Source: Lewinellaceae bacterium (GTDB taxonomy: Bacteria > Bacteroidota > Bacteroidia > Chitinophagales > Saprospiraceae). Taken from it: DNA of 64,000 nucleotides. The translations under genes and the position numbers were made by a program. The DNA lies in the NCBI GenBank assembly GCA_020636435.1, contig JACJXX010000002.1:1922001-1986000 (forward strand). The letters run 5' to 3'. Below, in pieces: positions 28,901 through 31,081 of this stretch. Below the pieces are notes generated by a model. It worked only from the letters and a program-made list of their open reading frames with translations. It was not told the DNA's origin and ran no database searches. Within the stretch, counting starts at the first letter, position 1, and each line of letters opens with the position of its first letter.

Positions 28901-30159
28901 GTGCAATTGACCGCATCCGTTGCCGTCACGCTATAGGTGCCAATGCCCACCACTATAGAAGGCGTGGTGGCGCCGGTATTCCAAAGGTAGGAATTCGCCC
29001 CCGACGCGGTAAGCGTCGTCGTTCCACCCGAGCACCCGATGCTGCCACCCGATATAGTGACCTGCCCGGTTGGAGTGCAGGAAGGGGCATCGGTAGCACC
29101 GGTAGTACAACTGGAAGCGGTGCCGGCTCCGTAGGACGCGGACTCCGTCCCATAAGTATCCGTCAATTGCAGGGTCAGGTCTACGCAGGATCCTGAATTT
29201 ACCTGAAGGTTGTTCCATATTATTCCGGTTAGCCCGCAGGGAGCATCGGTACCCAGATTCCAGTTATTGGTAGGCTGCCCATTTACATAAACCGTTTGAA
29301 TATCTCCGGTTGTAATGCAGTTCGGCAGTTCCAGCACCCACCGCGTCAAAGCCGTCCCGCCGGACGGGCAAACCTGATAAGTGAAAGAGGAGCCGCAAAG
29401 GGTGTTGGGCCCGGTAACCACTACCTGGCGCTCACAGGGCACCACGCTTTTGGTAGCGCTGTTGGAGCCGGTAAAGTTGGAGCCGCCGCCGCCGCGGGCG
29501 CCGCCGATGACAAAATTAGTATAGTTGTTTGGCGTACCCGACTGGTTTCCTCCGTCAATGACCTGAACGCCTAACGCATTATAATTTGTCGAAAAAGAAG
29601 TATAGACAGCCGCCGACCACTGCCAGGCCGTAGCAACTCCCGCCTGATCCGTATAAAAGTCTCCGGACCAGGTAACCGGGTTGGTCCCTCCGGGAAAGCC
29701 TCCGGCGGGAACCTGCAAGGCAAAGCCCGACAGGAAGGGGTCGTTATTGGCGCTGCCAATAGGAATCTGGGTCTCCCAGGTATCGGTAGCAGCATTATAA
29801 AAGGTGGAGGCCTGAGTAACCGTCGACGAAAAAGTGATCGCCGCCTTGGGAACGGGAAGGGTATAGGGCGTTCCGTTTGACGTAAAGGTTACCGTGCCAC
29901 CTTCGTAATATATGGTGAATGGCACAGAAGAATATCCGCTGACCCCGGTGAGGTGGCTGTTAAACCAGATGTAATTGCCCCCGTTTATGGAAGTCCCGTT
30001 GAAATTGGAACCTATCGTACTGGTGCTATTGCATTGAGCATTGCCTCCAAGCAGGGCGAAGAAAACGATGCAACAGGTAAAAACGAAGGGAAGGATGGAA
30101 TGCTGATTGGGATGGGTAAAATTACCTCTCCTGGAGTTTAAGTTGTAGATGTGTGCCAT
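1..30159 (-). CDS. Giant secreted modular repeat protein (adhesin/stalk-like), C-terminus outside window
   Basis: A single minus-strand frame runs from an ATG at 30159 to position 1 with no stop seen in the parts I translated. The frame phase at position 1 equals that at 30159, giving at least 10,053 codons. Residues 1-42 form a signal peptide (basic start, hydrophobic ILPFVFTCCIVFFALL, then GGNAQC). After it come a unique N-terminal domain, four ~317-residue modules, about 16 PKD/Ig-like repeats, four related beta repeats, about 27 SdrD_B repeats, mixed domains and 19 phased DUF11 repeats. In known families SdrD_B and DUF11 are extracellular stalk modules. In Bacteroidota such proteins are usually exported by the type IX system through a C-terminal sorting domain, which would lie beyond the window. 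An adhesion, gliding or prey-contact role is inferred. Near-identical repeats mean the copy number depends on assembly quality. Confidence 0.9.
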   Translation of the reverse strand, partial: MAHIYNLNSRRGNFTHPNQHSILPFVFTCCIVFFALLGGNAQCNSTSTIGSNFNGTSINGGNYIWFNSHLTGVSGYSSVPFTIYYEGGTVTFTSNGTPYTLPVPKAAITFSSTVTQASTFYNAATDTWETQIPIGSANNDPFLSGFALQVPAGGFPGGTNPVTWSGDFYTDQAGVATAWQWSAAVYTSFSTNYNALGVQVIDGGNQSGTPNNYTNFVIGGARGGGGSNFTGSNSATKSVVPCERQVVVTGPNTLCGSSFTYQVCPSGGTALTRWVLELPNCITTGDIQTVYVNGQPTNNWNLGTDAPCGLTGIIWNNLQVNSGSCVDLTLQLTDTYGTESASYGAGTASSCTTGATDAPSCTPTGQVTISGGSIGCSGGTTTLTASGANSYLWNTGATTPSIVVGIGTYSVTATDAVNCTSTASFTVSSSSGLSVSVSGGTDVCAGSSTTLTANVTGGTPPFSYSWNTGSSSSSITVSPTTSASYSVVVTDGTGCSVSAQAFVNVTEGVVSGGQIGYNETSCGSFDPANIQSLSPATTSDYSTGESCCELSGFGKAKSILLRYTGESCSASNTTQDASKWDCSGNPNGDPSVYIIANDDSDPTNGKIWFAGNVSLNGVFLADAANAGETKLSSNTYIHIYNQQGGSVIQTIRIHTSCSAPLVTGEQWGSLVLLEVVDEDGAQCGGASTNVTYQWQYRNGTSGAWIDIPGATGASYDPGAIPQTRQYRRLATASGGGSCPAIASNIVTKTVTTNLSVAISGNTDLCGGQSTTLSASVSGGTPPLSYSWSTGSSATSISVSPSSTTSYSVTVTQAGGCSATATATVTVGGLVSGGVIGYDEQNCGGFDPALIQNLGDALAPGQTSGADCCDTEKPLQIFMRYTGDNCGASNTTQQSGKWSCTDFSGGPAGDPSVYIRATDNSNPSSGNVFFQGTVSSGGTFLIDGSVNNFGSNTYVHIYSSQGGTLLQTAHFHTSCSAPLVIGEQWGAIQLLSITFENGAGTCGATGGTATYQWQYRNGTSGAWIDIPGATGSSYDPPTITQTRQYRRMATNGSNCPAVPSNVVTKTVSSSLNVTISGNTDLCGGQSTTLTANVSGGNPPLNYSWSTGSSGTSITVSPSGTTSYSVTVTQAGGCSVNAGATVTVGGLTTGGAIGYDEANCGGFDPDLIENLSDALEPGQTSGQDCCDNGGKPQRMLMLYTGEGCSATNTTQDPGKYNCTNFSGGPAGDPSVYIITNDKDNPFDGEIYFSGNVSLNGPFLSDAANAGADKLGGFFIHIFSSQGGTLLQTIEIHMSCSAPLIVGEQWGAARLLSITMDNGITCGASGGSASYQWQYRDGTSGTWINIPGATGASYNPGFISNTRQYRREATNGVGCPPAYSNVVTKTVNPGLVVNISGNTQVCGGNSTTLSAVVVSGTGPYTYSWNTGSSSSSITVSPSVAQAYSVTVTGAGGCVTTASVSVEVGGLVDGGTIGSDEAFCAPFNPNIIVGTSDPIGIGSSGGDCCDIADPDQVLVRYTGNGCGATNTTQQSGKWDCTDFSGGPNGDPSVYIISNSSSNPGSGNQWFAGTVSLGGTFTINSGGSNFSSNTFVHIYSSQGGTLLQTVQFHTSCSAPLVSGEQWGSIFLLQVIFENGQTCGAAPVNATYQWQYMDANSGGWVNIPGATGRDYDPPFINITTQYRRLAYNGTFCPPAISNVVEKTIEVLINANAGNNVTICEGASTTLNASASGGFPPYTYTWDNGLGTGQSKVVSPTQTTTYTVTVTDASGCQGTDQVTVTVNDAPIVNAGPDVSICQGQSTTLTASASGGNGNYTYSWNNGLGSGASHTVSPLVTTTYRVTVTDSNGCTDTDQVTVTVNGQPTVNAGPDVSLCLGSSTVLTATGSGGDGNYTYSWDNGLGSGASHTVSPVVTTTYTVTLTDGTGCTDTDQVTVTVNGSPTVDAGPDVAICDGESTDLTASAAGGNGNYTYEWDNGLGFGAMKTVSPSTTTTYTVTVTDGNGCTDTDQVTVTVNEVPVANAGPDVAICEGQSTTLTASATGGDGNYTYAWNNGLGAGASHTVSPLQTTTYTVTVTDGNGCTDTDQVTVTVNPLPMITIVAKECIATNQFLTYYIDITVAPGVTITASEGTVIDNGNGSYRIDDITSGNSVTITATDPNTGCGDTLTVSSPDCLCPTIPAPNSGGDQAICEDSAIPALMASIPGVNRVVDWYDAPAGGNLLLAGSNSYTPTAAGTYYAETRNTINGCVSDTRTPVTLTINPLPIAEAGNSVAICAGGSTTLIGSAVDGDGNYTYAWNNGLGAGSTHIVSPLVTTTYRLTVTDGNGCQDVDQLVVTVNPSPTADAGPDAAICEGSSTTLSATATGGSGNYSFSWDNGLGAGANKTVSPAATTTYTVTVTDGSGCTDTDQVTVTVNDNPVVDAGPDVTICTGESTTLAASATGGDGNYAYNWDNGLGAGASHVVSPSQSTIYNVTVTDGNGCTDIDQVIVTVNPAPAADAGPDASICTGESTTLTAGAAGGDGNYTYAWDNGLGAGASHVVSPVATTTYTVTVTDGNGCTDTDQVTITVNDNPVVDAGGDATICIGENTTLAASATGGDGNYTYTWDNGLGAGASHVVSPAQTTTYTVTVTDGNGCEDTDQVTITVVQNFTDAGTIAGDEAQCGPYDPTPILGMSDPSGCVGATPEFRWQTKLPADINWTTIAGSTNPDYDPGFITETTEYRRQARPSGSSAPWLNSNVVVKTVYPEPVADAGVDQSICAGENATITATASGGTPSYTYAWDNGLGTGASHVVNPAVTTTYTVTVTDANGCTDTDQVVITVNDNPQANAGNDVSVCLGESTTLAATATGGDGNYDFDWDNGLGAGDSHTVSPAVTTTYTVTVTDGNGCTDTDQVTVTVNDVPVANAGPDMAVCRGESVDLTASGTGGAGNYTYSWSNGLGNSQTVTVSPAQTTTYTVTVTDSNGCTDTDQVTVTINPLPVADGSQDVSICEGECTVLTVGGVGGLSPYTFAWSTNENGTTITVCPLVTTDYFVTVTDANGCTDVDVITVTVAPGPTVDAGPDVTICEGLSTTLLASASGGTPPYSYIWDTGLGAGDSHTVTPAHTITYTVTVTDANGCTATDMVTVTVDPIPTADAGLDDDICAGETIQLNGSIGGGATSATWGTSGDGSFNNPNLLNAIYTPGPNDISTELVSLTLTTNDPVGPCPAVSDVITINISPALTVDAGDNQSICETDVANLNGSFGGAATSATWSTNGDGSFDDVNSLTATYTPGPNDINTGQVTLTLTTNDPIGPCPAVTNDLLITIYDAPQVDAGPNQQICSGVDVQLNGLIGGSASSSTWVTSGDGTFANSNALSTIYTPGPTDILVGSVTLELFTNNPFGPCPAESDQLVIVIFRNPTANAGPDQDLCEDEVASISGSVAGGATSGSWSTSGDGTFGNANALTTTYTPGANDITAGTVTLTLTTDDPAGPCTPGSDDLVLTITPGTPTATVDNGTVCSEDSPYTAGTDNVLDLNTLITSGPTTGTWADTDNSGGLSGAVFTATLGMEGQTFQFTYTIPGVDGPGNGACNDQVYIIQVTVEDCFASIGDYVWEDTNGNGLQDDGPTGIPGVTVTLTGTTTVGGLPINDNTVTDANGNYEFTLLPPGDYKLTFGTPAGYAFTDLDAGGDDTTDSDADPNNGGMTVFENLVAGEDNPDYDAGLVRQAFIGDYVWQDTDGDGIQDAGEPGIPGVTVNLYADANQDGVPDGAPIATDVTDGNGEYGFPVDPGSYIVEFVTPGGFTGTPQDQGGDDTVDSDADPNTGLTGTITVNSGETDDTVDAGYYEPASLGDFVWLDTDADGIQDAGEPGIGGVTVNLLDGGGGFLASTTTAPDGSYSFTNLAPGDYIVEFVGPAGFAPSPQDQGGDDTIDSDANPGTGQTGIITLSSGENDPTNDAGYYESAFIGDFVWQDTDGDGIQDAGEPGIPGVTVNLYADNNQDGVPDGAPIATDVTDGNGEYGFPVDPGSYVVEFVTPGGFDPTGQDQGGDDTVDSDADPNTGLTGTITVNSGDVDLTNDAGFYEPASLGDFVWLDANANGIQDDGPTGIAGVTVNLYADANQDGVPDGASIGTTTTDGAGFYQFTGLAPGDYVVEFVGPAGLAPSPQDQGGDDTVDSDANPGTGLSQSVNLESGENDPTIDAGYYESAFIGDFVWQDTDGDGIQDAGEPGIPGVTVNLYADANQDGVPDGAPIATDVTDGNGEYGFPVDPGSYIVEFVAPAGFDGTPQDQGGDDTVDSDADPNTGLTGTITVNSGETDDTVDAGYYEPASLGDYVWLDANANGIQDDGPTGIAGVTVNLYADANQDGVPDGAAIGTTTTDGTGFYQFTGLAPGDYVVEFVGPAGFAPSPQDQGGDDTIDSDANPGTGLSQSVNLESGENDPTIDAGYYESAFIGDFVWQDTDGDGIQDAGEPPIQGVRVNLYEDANQDGIPDGALIAIDVTDANGEYGFPVNPGSYIVEFVTPGGFTGTPQDQGGDDTVDSDADPNTGLTGTITVNSGDIDLTNDAGYYQPASLGDFVWLDTDADGIQDAGEPGIGGVTVNLLDGGGAFLQSTTTALNGSYSFTNLAPGDYIVEFVGPAGFAPSPQDQGGDDTIDSDANPGTGQTGIITLSSGENDLTNDAGYYESAFIGDFVWQDTDGDGIQDAGEPGIPGVTVNLYADNNQDGVPDGAPIATDVTDGNGEYGFPVDPGSYIVEFVTPAGFDGTPQDQGGDDTVDSDADPNTGLTGTITVNSGETDDTVDAGYYEPASLGDFVWQDTDADGIQDAGEPGIGGVTVNLLDGGGAFLASTTTAPDGSYSFTNLAPGDYIVEFVGPAGFAPSPQDQGGDDTIDSDANPGTGQTGIITLSSGENDLTNDAGYYESAFIGDFVWQDTDGDGIQDAGEPGIPGVTVNLYADNNQDGVPDGAPIATDVTDGNGEYGFPVDPGSYIVEFVTPAGFDGTPQDQGGDDTVDSDADPNTGLTGTITVNSGETDDTVDAGYYEPASLGDFVWQDTDADGIQDAGEPGIGGVTVNLLDGGGAFLASTTTAPDGSYSFTNLAPGDYIVEFVGPAGFAPSPQDQGGDDTIDSDANPGTGQTGIITLSSGENDPTNDAGYYESAFIGDFVWQDTDGDGIQDAGEPGIPGVTVNLYADNNQDGVPDGAPIATDVTDGNGEYGFPVDPGSYIVEFVTPGGFTGTPQDQGGDDTVDSDADPNTGLTGTITVNSGETDLTNDAGYYQPASLGDFVWQDTDADGIQDAGEPGIGGVTVNLLDGGGAFLASTTTAPDGSYSFTNLAPGDYIVEFVGPAGFAPSPQDQGGDDTIDSDANPGTGQTGIITLSSGENDPTNDAGYYESAFIGDFVWQDTDGDGIQDAGEPGIPGVTVNLYADNNQDGVPDGAPIATDVTDGNGEYGFPVDPGSYIVEFVTPAGFDGTPQDQGGDDTVDSDADPNTGLTGTITVNSGDTDLTNDAGYYQPASLGDFVWQDTDADGIQDAGEPGIGGVTVNLLDGGGAFLASTTTAPDGSYSFTNLAPGDYIVEFVGPAGFAPSPQDQGGDDTIDSDANPGTGQTGIITLSSGENDPTNDAGYYESAFIGDFVWQDTDGDGIQDAGEPGIPGVTVNLYADANQDGVPDGAPIATDVTDANGEYGFPVDPGSYIVEFVAPAGFDGTPQGQGGDDTIDSDADPATGLTGTITVNSGETDDTVDAGYYEPASLGDFVWLDTNANGLQDDGPTGIAGVTVNLYADANQDGVPDGAAIGTTTTDGTGFYQFTGLAPGDYVVEFVGPAGFAPSPQDQGGDDTIDSDANPGTGLSQSVNLESGENDPTIDAGYYESAFIGDFVWQDTDGDGIQDAGEPGIPGVTVNLYADNNQDGVPDGAPIATDVTDGNGEYGFPVDPGSYVVEFVTPGGFDPTGQDQGGDDTVDSDADPNTGLTGTITVNSGDVDLTNDAGFYEPASLGDFVWLDANANGIQDDGPTGIAGVTVNLYADANQDGVPDGASIGTTTTDGAGFYQFTGLAPGDYVVEFVGPAGLAPSPQDQGGDDTVDSDANPGTGLSHSVNLESGENDPTIDAGYYEAAFIGDFVWQDTDGDGIQDAGEPGIPGVTVNLYADNNQDGVPDGAPIATDVTDGNGEYGFPVDPGSYIVEFVTPAGFDGTPQDQGGDDTVDSDADPNTGLTGTITVNSGETDDTVDAGYYEPASLGDFVWQDTDADGIQDAGEPGIGGVTVNLLDGGGAFLQSTTTAPDGSYSFTNLAPGDYIVEFVGPAGFAPSPQDQGGDDTIDSDANPGTGQTGIITLSSGENDPTNDAGYYESAFIGDFVWQDTDGDGIQDAGEPGIPGVTVNLYADNNQDGVPDGAPIATDVTDGNGEYGFPVDPGSYIVEFVTPAGFDGTPQDQGGDDTVDSDADPVTGLTGTITVNSGETDLTNDAGYYQPASLGDFVWQDTDADGIQDAGEPGIGGVTVNLLDGGGAFLASTTTAPDGSYSFTNLAPGDYIVEFVGPAGFAPSPQDQGGDDTIDSDANPGTGQTGIITLSSGENDPTNDAGYYESAFIGDFVWQDTDGDGIQDAGEPGIPGVTVNLYADNNQDGVPDGAPIATDVTDGNGEYGFPVDPGSYIVEFVTPGGFTGTPQDQGGDDTVDSDADPNTGLTGTITVNSGDVDLTNDAGYYEPAALGNFVWSDDNANGIQDPGEAGIPGVVVNLLDDLGNFLQTMTTDANGEFWFTDLPPGNYIVEFVSPAGFDSSPQDQGGDDTVDSDADPVTGRTGVINLESGETDPTNDAGFYNVIDLELEKSVNNLTPNVGDNIIFTIAVTNQGPSDASGVVVTDQLPAGFIFVSSDGAYNAGTGEWTIGNLASGASLTLNITVTVNASNLPDAYLNLAEVTAANEVDIDSTPNDGVDTDNDGNVVDDPDDDDDGDAAEVTVDLVASVDIEKSTNGQDADTTPGTIVAVPNGGATVNWEYVVTNNGTLDLTNVVVTDNQEGLVCTIPFLAAGTSTTCNLSGPAQLGQYTNLATATGQPVDENGVPFGNPVSDSDPSNYVGVFINVEKVADKTEICAGEEVTFTLRVRMLGGAPGIQLRDVSVVDNNLPGMLMPNGLYWLGGDLNGNGYIDFIDNNNDGVSDEEFVWTYSLPYNQTTTNTAMDEATVWFVDPNTNQETNTGVVVMNTADVTVTVNQNLCASLGDFVWDDEDRDGVQDVGEPGIGGVTVNLLDGGGNFLQTTTTAPDGSYSFTNLVPGDYIVEFATPGGYDATTSNVGDDALDSDAVGGQTGIINLSAGENDDTNDAGFYQLIDLELVKTVDNNSPNVGDVVTFTITVTNQGPQPATGVAVEDVVPNGYSGITNITGGGVLGGSTITWSGLNIAAGASVILTFDVTVEDLGVGVDYLNIAQVTAADQFDTDSTPDNDDGDQSEDDEDNEAVIPNALVDLELEKSVDNAGPNVGDNVTFTVVLTNQGPSTATGVSVGDQLPSGYTYVSNTTSQGSYNSGTGAWTVGTLTAGQSVTLTLTATVNAAGDYMNLAEVTAQNEPDIDSNPNNGVDTDGDGAVVDDPGDEDDGDGQDVVPGAVVDLELEKSVNNTTPTVGDNVTFTVVLTNQGPSTATGVSVTDQLPSGYAFVSHTASQGSYVSGTGAWTVGTLAAGQSVTLTLTATVNAAGDYMNLAEVTAQNEPDVDSNPNNGVDTDGDGAVVDDPGDEDDGDGQDVQPNALVDLELEKSVDNSTPNVGSNVTFTVVLTNQGPSTATGVSVTDQLPSGYAYVSNTASQGSYNSGTGAWNVGTLTAGQSATLTLTATVNVSGNYLNLAEVSAQNEPDIDSNPGNGVDTDGDGDSTDDPGDEDDGDGAETTPVPVIDLELEKSVNNTTPNVGDNVTFTVALVNQGPNTATGVAVSDQLPSGYTYVSHTASDGTYNPGSGAWTVGALAAGSSATLTITATVRAAGNYMNLAQVTNANQPDVDSTPNNGVDTDGDGNVVDGPGDEDDGDGQDVQPNALVDLELEKSVSNTTPNVGDNVTFTVVLTNQGPSTATGVSVGDQLPSGYIYVSNTTSQGSYNSGTGAWTVGTLTAGQSVTLTLTATVNAAGDYMNLAEVTAQNEPDIDSNPNNGVDTDGDGAVVDDPGDEDDGDGQDVQPNALVDLELEKSVDNSTPNVGSNVTFTVVLTNQGPSTATGVSVADQLPSGYTYISNTTSQGSYNSGTGAWDVGTLTAGQSVTLTLTATVNTAGDYMNLAEVTAQNEPDIDSNPNNGVDTDGDGAVVDDPGDEDDGDGQDVQPNAVVDLELEKSVDNSTPNVGSNVTFTVVLTNQGPSTATGVSVTDQLPSGYTYISNTASQGSYNSGTGAWNVGTLAAGQSVTLTLTATVNAAGDYMNLAEVTAQNEPDVDSNPNNGVDTDGDGAVVDDPGDEDDGDGQDVQPNAVVDLELEKSVDNSTPNVGSNVTFTVVLTNQGPSTATGVSVTDQLPSGYTYISNTASQGSYNSGTGAWNVGTLTAGQSATLTLTATVNVSGNYLNLAEVSTQNEPDVDSNPGNGVDTDGDGDSTDDPGDEDDGDGAEVFPVPVIDLELEKTVNNATPNVGDNVAFTVVLVNQGPNTATGVAVSDQLPSGYTYVSHTASDGTYNPGSGAWTVGTLSAGSSATLTITATVRAAGNYMNLAQVTNANQPDVDSTPNNGVDTDGDGNVVDGPGDEDDGDGQDVQPNALVDLELEKSVSNTTPNVGDNVTFTVVLTNQGPSTATGVSVGDQLPSGYIYVSNTTSQGSYNSGTGAWTVGTLTAGQSVTLTLTATVNAAGDYMNLAEVTAQNEPDIDSNPNNGVDTDGDGAVVDDPGDEDDGDGQDVQPNALVDLELEKSVDNSTPNVGSNVTFTVVLTNQGPSTATGVSVADQLPSGYTYISNTTSQGSYNSGTGAWDVGTLTAGQSVTLTLTATVNTAGDYMNLAEVTAQNEPDIDSNPNNGVDTDGDGAVVDDPGDEDDGDGQDVQPNAVVDLELEKSVDNSTPNVGSNVTFTVVLTNQGPSTATGVSVTDQLPSGYTYISNTASQGSYNSGTGAWNVGTLAAGQSVTLTLTATVNAAGDYMNLAEVTAQNEPDVDSNPNNGVDTDGDGAVVDDPGDEDDGDGQDVQPNAVVDLELEKSVDNSTPNVGSNVTFTVVLTNQGPSTATGVSVTDQLPSGYTYVSNTASQGSYNSGTGAWDVGTLTAGQSVTLTITATVNVSGNYLNLAEVSTQNEPDVDSNPGNGVDTDGDGDSTDDPGDEDDGDGAEVFPVPVIDLELEKTVNNATPNVGDNVAFTVVLVNQGPNTATGVAVSDQLPSGYTYVSHTASDGTYNPGSGAWTVGTLSAGSSATLTITATVRATGNYMNLAQVTNANQPDVDSTPNNGVDTDGDGNVVDGPGDEDDGDGQDVQPNALVDLELEKSVSNTTPNVGDNVTFTVVLTNQGPSTATGVSVGDQLPSGYIYVSNTTSQGSYNSGTGAWTVGTLTAGQSVTLTLTATVNAAGDYMNLAEVTAQNEPDIDSNPNNGVDTDGDGAVVDDPGDEDDGDGQDVQPNALVDLELEKSVDNSTPNVGSNVTFTVVLTNQGPSTATGVSVADQLPSGYTYISNTTSQGSYNSGTGAWDVGTLTAGQSVTLTLTATVNTAGDYMNLAEVTAQNEPDIDSNPNNGVDTDGDGAVVDDPGDEDDGDGQDVQPNAVVDLELEKSVDNSTPNVGSNVTFTVVLTNQGPSTATGVSVTDQLPSGYTYISNTASQGSYNSGTGAWNVGTLAAGQSVTLTLTATVNAAGDYMNLAEVTAQNEPDVDSNPNNGVDTDGDGAVVDDPGDEDDGDGQDVQPNAVVDLELEKSVDNSTPNVGSNVTFTVVLTNQGPSTATGVSVTDQLPSGYTYISNTASQGSYNSGTGAWDVGTLTAGQSVTLTITATVNVSGNYLNLAEVATQNEPDVDSNPGNGVDTDGDGDSTDDPGDEDDGDGAEVTPVPVIDLELEKTVNNTTPNVGDNVAFTVVLVNQGPNTATGVAVSDQLPSGYTYVGHTASDGTYNPGSGAWTVGTLSAGSSATLTITAT
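7980..10110 (-). other. Mixed DUF11/SdrD_B/conserved-repeat section of the giant protein
   Basis: This section is more diverged than the arrays on either side. In protein order it has an SdrD_B unit (about 10110-9790), a DUF11 unit with an Asp-rich tail (about 9790-9380), a DUF11-like domain with cysteines (VVTDNQEGLVCTIPF, CNLSGPAQLGQYTN; about 9380-9040), a domain with FINVEKVADKTEICAGEEVT (about 9040-8620), an SdrD_B unit (about 8610-8280) and a DUF11 unit (about 8280-7980). Confidence 0.7.
10110..19440 (-). repeat. SdrD_B (Cna-B-like) array, about 27 units, 363/345-bp alternation
   Basis: Each unit starts with FIGDFVWQDTDGDGIQDAGE, continues PGIPGVTVNL, then GSY.FTNLAPGDYIVEF, then a DQGGDDT.DSDA calcium-site-like stretch, and ends NDAGYYE. 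This matches SdrD_B stalk domains, which bind calcium in staphylococcal Sdr proteins. Two types alternate. Type A (363 bp) has NLYADNNQDGVPDGAPIATD; type B (345 bp) has NLLDGGGGFLASTTTAPDGS. Together they give a 708-bp period, visible at about 13342, 14050, 14758, 15466 and 16174. A third type (GTTTTDGAGFYQFTGLAPGD) occurs near 12150, 12870, 17130 and 17870. The copies near 12144 and 17871 are almost identical although 5.7 kb apart. Confidence 0.88.
19440..20800 (-). repeat. Four ATWSTSGDGTF-type beta repeats plus one linker domain
   Basis: Four units of about 240-250 bp share the pattern ICAGE...LNGS.GG.ATSATW, then TSGDGSF.N.N.L.A.YTPGP, then LTLTTNDP.GPCPA. They lie between the PKD-like array and the SdrD_B array. 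A single domain (about 19440-19780), with TVCSEDSPYTAGTDN and TFQFTYTIPG, leads into the first SdrD_B unit. These are frequent in Bacteroidota surface proteins with no defined function. Confidence 0.65.
20800..25060 (-). repeat. About 16 PKD/Ig-like (SprB-type) repeats
   Basis: Tandem units of about 225-240 bp have the pattern NAGPDVSIC.GESTTL.A, then SGGDGNYTYSWDNGLG.GASH, then TVSP..TTTYTVTVTDGNGC and TDTDQVTVTVN. This pattern is typical of PKD-like and SprB-type repeats in Bacteroidota gliding adhesins. Two other domains interrupt the array. One near 21990-22240 is a short relative of the large modules (GTIAGDEAQCGPYDP, then EYRRQARPSG). The other, near 23420-23880, carries a YDAPAGGNLL motif. 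Confidence 0.75.
25030..28660 (-). repeat. Four ~317-residue modules of the giant protein
   Basis: Four homologous units about 950-960 bp apart begin near 28640, 27690, 26740 and 25770. Each opens with GG.IGYDE..CGGFDP (variants NETSCGSFDP and SDEAFCAPFNP), then NTTQ..GKW.C, a GDPSVYI strand, S.NT.VHIY..QGG, an FHTSCSAPLV.GEQWG block and YQWQYR.GTSG.WI.IPGATG. The conserved cysteines suggest disulphides outside the cell. The first three carry a ~75-residue Ig-like repeat (STTLTA..SGG.PP..YSW.TGSS) between modules. The family is not recognised. The YQWQ..W..I.GAT part resembles Ig-like domains common in Bacteroidota surface proteins. Confidence 0.7.
29300..30159 (-). other. N-terminal signal peptide and unique head domain of the giant protein
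   Basis: The first 42 codons give a Sec signal peptide, with likely cleavage near GGNA/QC. The next ~240 residues are not repetitive. They contain motifs such as YNALGVQVIDGGNQSGTPNN and a glycine-rich GGARGGGGSNF stretch, followed by a cysteine-containing beta-rich part (CERQVVVTGPNTLCGSS). I do not recognise the family. As the only non-repeated, membrane-distal or first-exported part, it is the best candidate for a binding head. Confidence 0.6.
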
Positions 30160-31081
30160 AATTTGTTGTTTGTCGAACTACCCGGCCCGCGCTTCCGAAG
30201 CGTGAGCAGTTGTTTTTTTTTGAATTAACGACGTAGAACTCTTAAGTTTCTTCTTTCAAGGACTAAAGCCCTATGGCTTTAATTTATGTGGATGTATCAT
30301 TCTTTCATTTGGCGTAAGCAGGGTGTTAGGGTATAAGCATAAGCCATCCATCCTGCAGCAGGGCGCCATACGCCTGCTCAGGTAATAGTATACCCCACAA
30401 CTCCAGGGCCGGCCTTAGGCCTGAACTGGATCAGATTCGGATGCAGCTATAGCATGCTTGTTGAGGCGCAACTGGAAGTTCAACGAGATGAATTTAACCG
30501 ATGACCGCGCAACCTGGTAAGAGATAGGGAGTCGGCTGTTCATCCCGCCTGCGCCAAATTTGGAGCTATAGCGGAATACCATCCGGCAGTTTGAGATGAA
30601 TGGGTGGAGAATGCGCGCGCCGGCATTCCGGGGCAGCGCAACAAAGTTGTGATGTTCTGTTAGTGTTTGTCATCTTAAGGCTTTAATTGTATGTAATGTA
30701 TAGAATGCACGCCAGCCCTGAAAGGAATGATTTCCCCGGAAAGCGTGAGTCAAGAGCAATAAATGCTCTATGAGCTAAGTGTGCATATTAGATGTGCATA
30801 TTTGAAGGAAGAAGAGGCTTTTATCATTCCCCCGCGAGCGCGAAACCTATTTTGGGAGAACATTTTTTGTGCAGCCTTCTAGAGGTATGTTACTTGACTT
30901 TCAGGCAAAGCCCCGAAAGCACAAAGTTTTTTTGTAAGGAGGAACGGTGTAAAAGTATGTCATTATTTTTAATATGCAAAAAAAATTGCCATAAATTTTC
31001 ACTTCGAATACATATTTCCGGCTCTATCGTTCCTCTGGCTGTAAAATAGGCACAACTTTTCATTTTTACTACCTTTAGGGC
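30160..31081. other. Non-coding region between the giant gene and xerD
   Basis: No convincing gene is visible over about 920 bp. The sequence contains the divergent upstream regions of the giant gene (minus) and the recombinase (plus). At 30264-30281 there is a hairpin, TAAAGCC CTAT GGCTTTA (7-bp stem). Just before the recombinase start, TACCTTTA (about 31071) is one base from the Bacteroidota -7 element but has no clear -33 partner. I saw no riboswitch that I could name. Confidence 0.5.

Noticed and set aside
149..29800. Many plus-strand open frames opposite the giant gene, including a 662-residue one at 20020-22008
   Set aside because: They repeat with the same 423- and 708-bp periods, are arginine/serine/proline-rich or low-complexity, and are explained as antisense of strongly biased codons in the minus-strand repeats.
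30792..31049. Possible 85-residue plus-strand gene before xerD
   Set aside because: No recognisable sequence, cysteine- and serine-rich odd composition, and it overlaps what looks like leader DNA.
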